Shown: in pieces, positions 63,845-64,000 of the stretch | Position numbering within the stretch: the stretch's first letter is position 1 | Layout: each line of letters begins with the position of its first letter | From: Shinisaurus crocodilurus | Taxonomy: Eukaryota; Chordata; Lepidosauria; Squamata; Shinisauridae | DNA length: 64,000 nt | Reading direction: 5' to 3' | Assembly: GCA_021292165.1 (NCBI GenBank) | Contig: CM037883.1 | Coordinates: 5,744,934 to 5,808,933 of the forward strand | Position numbers and translations under genes: made by a program | The notes under the pieces: generated by a model | What the model was told of the DNA's origin: nothing | Database searches by the model: none | What the model saw: only the letters and a program-made list of their open reading frames with translations

Positions 63845-64000
63845 TATTTTAAATCTTTGCACCGCTCTTAGGTTTTATTTTGAGTTTTATTTTTATTTTA
63901 TACTTATGTAAACGCTTATTTTATGTAAACGCTTACATTGTTTTTTTTCATGTTGTATTTTATGGTTTGAATTGCTGTGAATCACCTGGAGAGCTTCGGC
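63845..64000 (+). mobile_element. L2-like LINE 3' region, cut by window end
   Basis: T-rich sequence with a short internal duplication ('tatgtaaacgcttattt / tatgtaaacgcttacatt') leads into 'gctgtgaatcacctggagag', a form of the L2-type 3' end. The tail would lie beyond the window. Confidence 0.5.

Overview
The window looks like vertebrate, most probably squamate reptile (lizard or snake), nuclear DNA. This is inferred from repeat content: CR1 LINEs ending in 8-bp repeats such as ATTCTATG, L2-type LINEs with (TAAA)n tails and a 'cgcccagggtggccgg' 3' end, an L1 copy, an RTE-like LINE, several SINE classes, many hairpin hAT-type MITEs and dense microsatellites. There are no bacterial-type genes, operons or CRISPR arrays.

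Only two stretches look like host exons. One is a 315-bp phase 1-1 exon on the minus strand (291-605), with a consensus donor and a (CT)n polypyrimidine tract; I cannot name its gene. The other is a 130-bp plus-strand exon (57644-57773) encoding part of an Ig domain of an IL1RAPL-type receptor, most like IL1RAPL2. They lie 57 kb apart on opposite strands, so most of the window is probably intron or intergenic DNA.

Layout. 0-9 kb: orphan exon, an inverted pair of MITEs, L2/CR1/SINE fragments. 9.2-10.9 kb: a 5'-truncated RTE-like LINE with an open 523-codon reading frame. 11.6-13.4 kb: an L1 copy with a 16-bp target-site duplication inside an older LINE, plus GATA/GACA repeats. 13.6-33.7 kb: palindromic MITEs, GC-rich non-autonomous elements, an L2 LINE (21.7-22.7 kb), a 110-bp tandem duplication (25 kb) and several kb of unassigned sequence. 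34-39 kb: a 458-bp tandem duplication, a 5S-derived SINE, a hairpin element split by L2, and a SINE split by an unidentified 0.7-kb segment. 39-56 kb: CR1, SINEs, MITEs and a five-layer pile-up at 49.5-50.4 kb, with candidate conserved non-coding stretches. 56.7-58.5 kb: the IL1RAPL-like exon between ~250-bp direct repeats. 58.6-61.1 kb: a decayed hAT transposase interrupted by a 5S-derived SINE. 62.9-64 kb: (TG)n, CR1, a GC-rich element and an L2-like end.

The most interesting material is (i) a 5S rRNA/CR1 chimeric SINE in at least three clear copies, (ii) a hairpin MITE family whose 8-bp target duplications mostly share the form nnnTAnnn, (iii) the unidentified exon, and (iv) the repeat-bracketed receptor exon. 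I recognise no cooperating multi-gene system.
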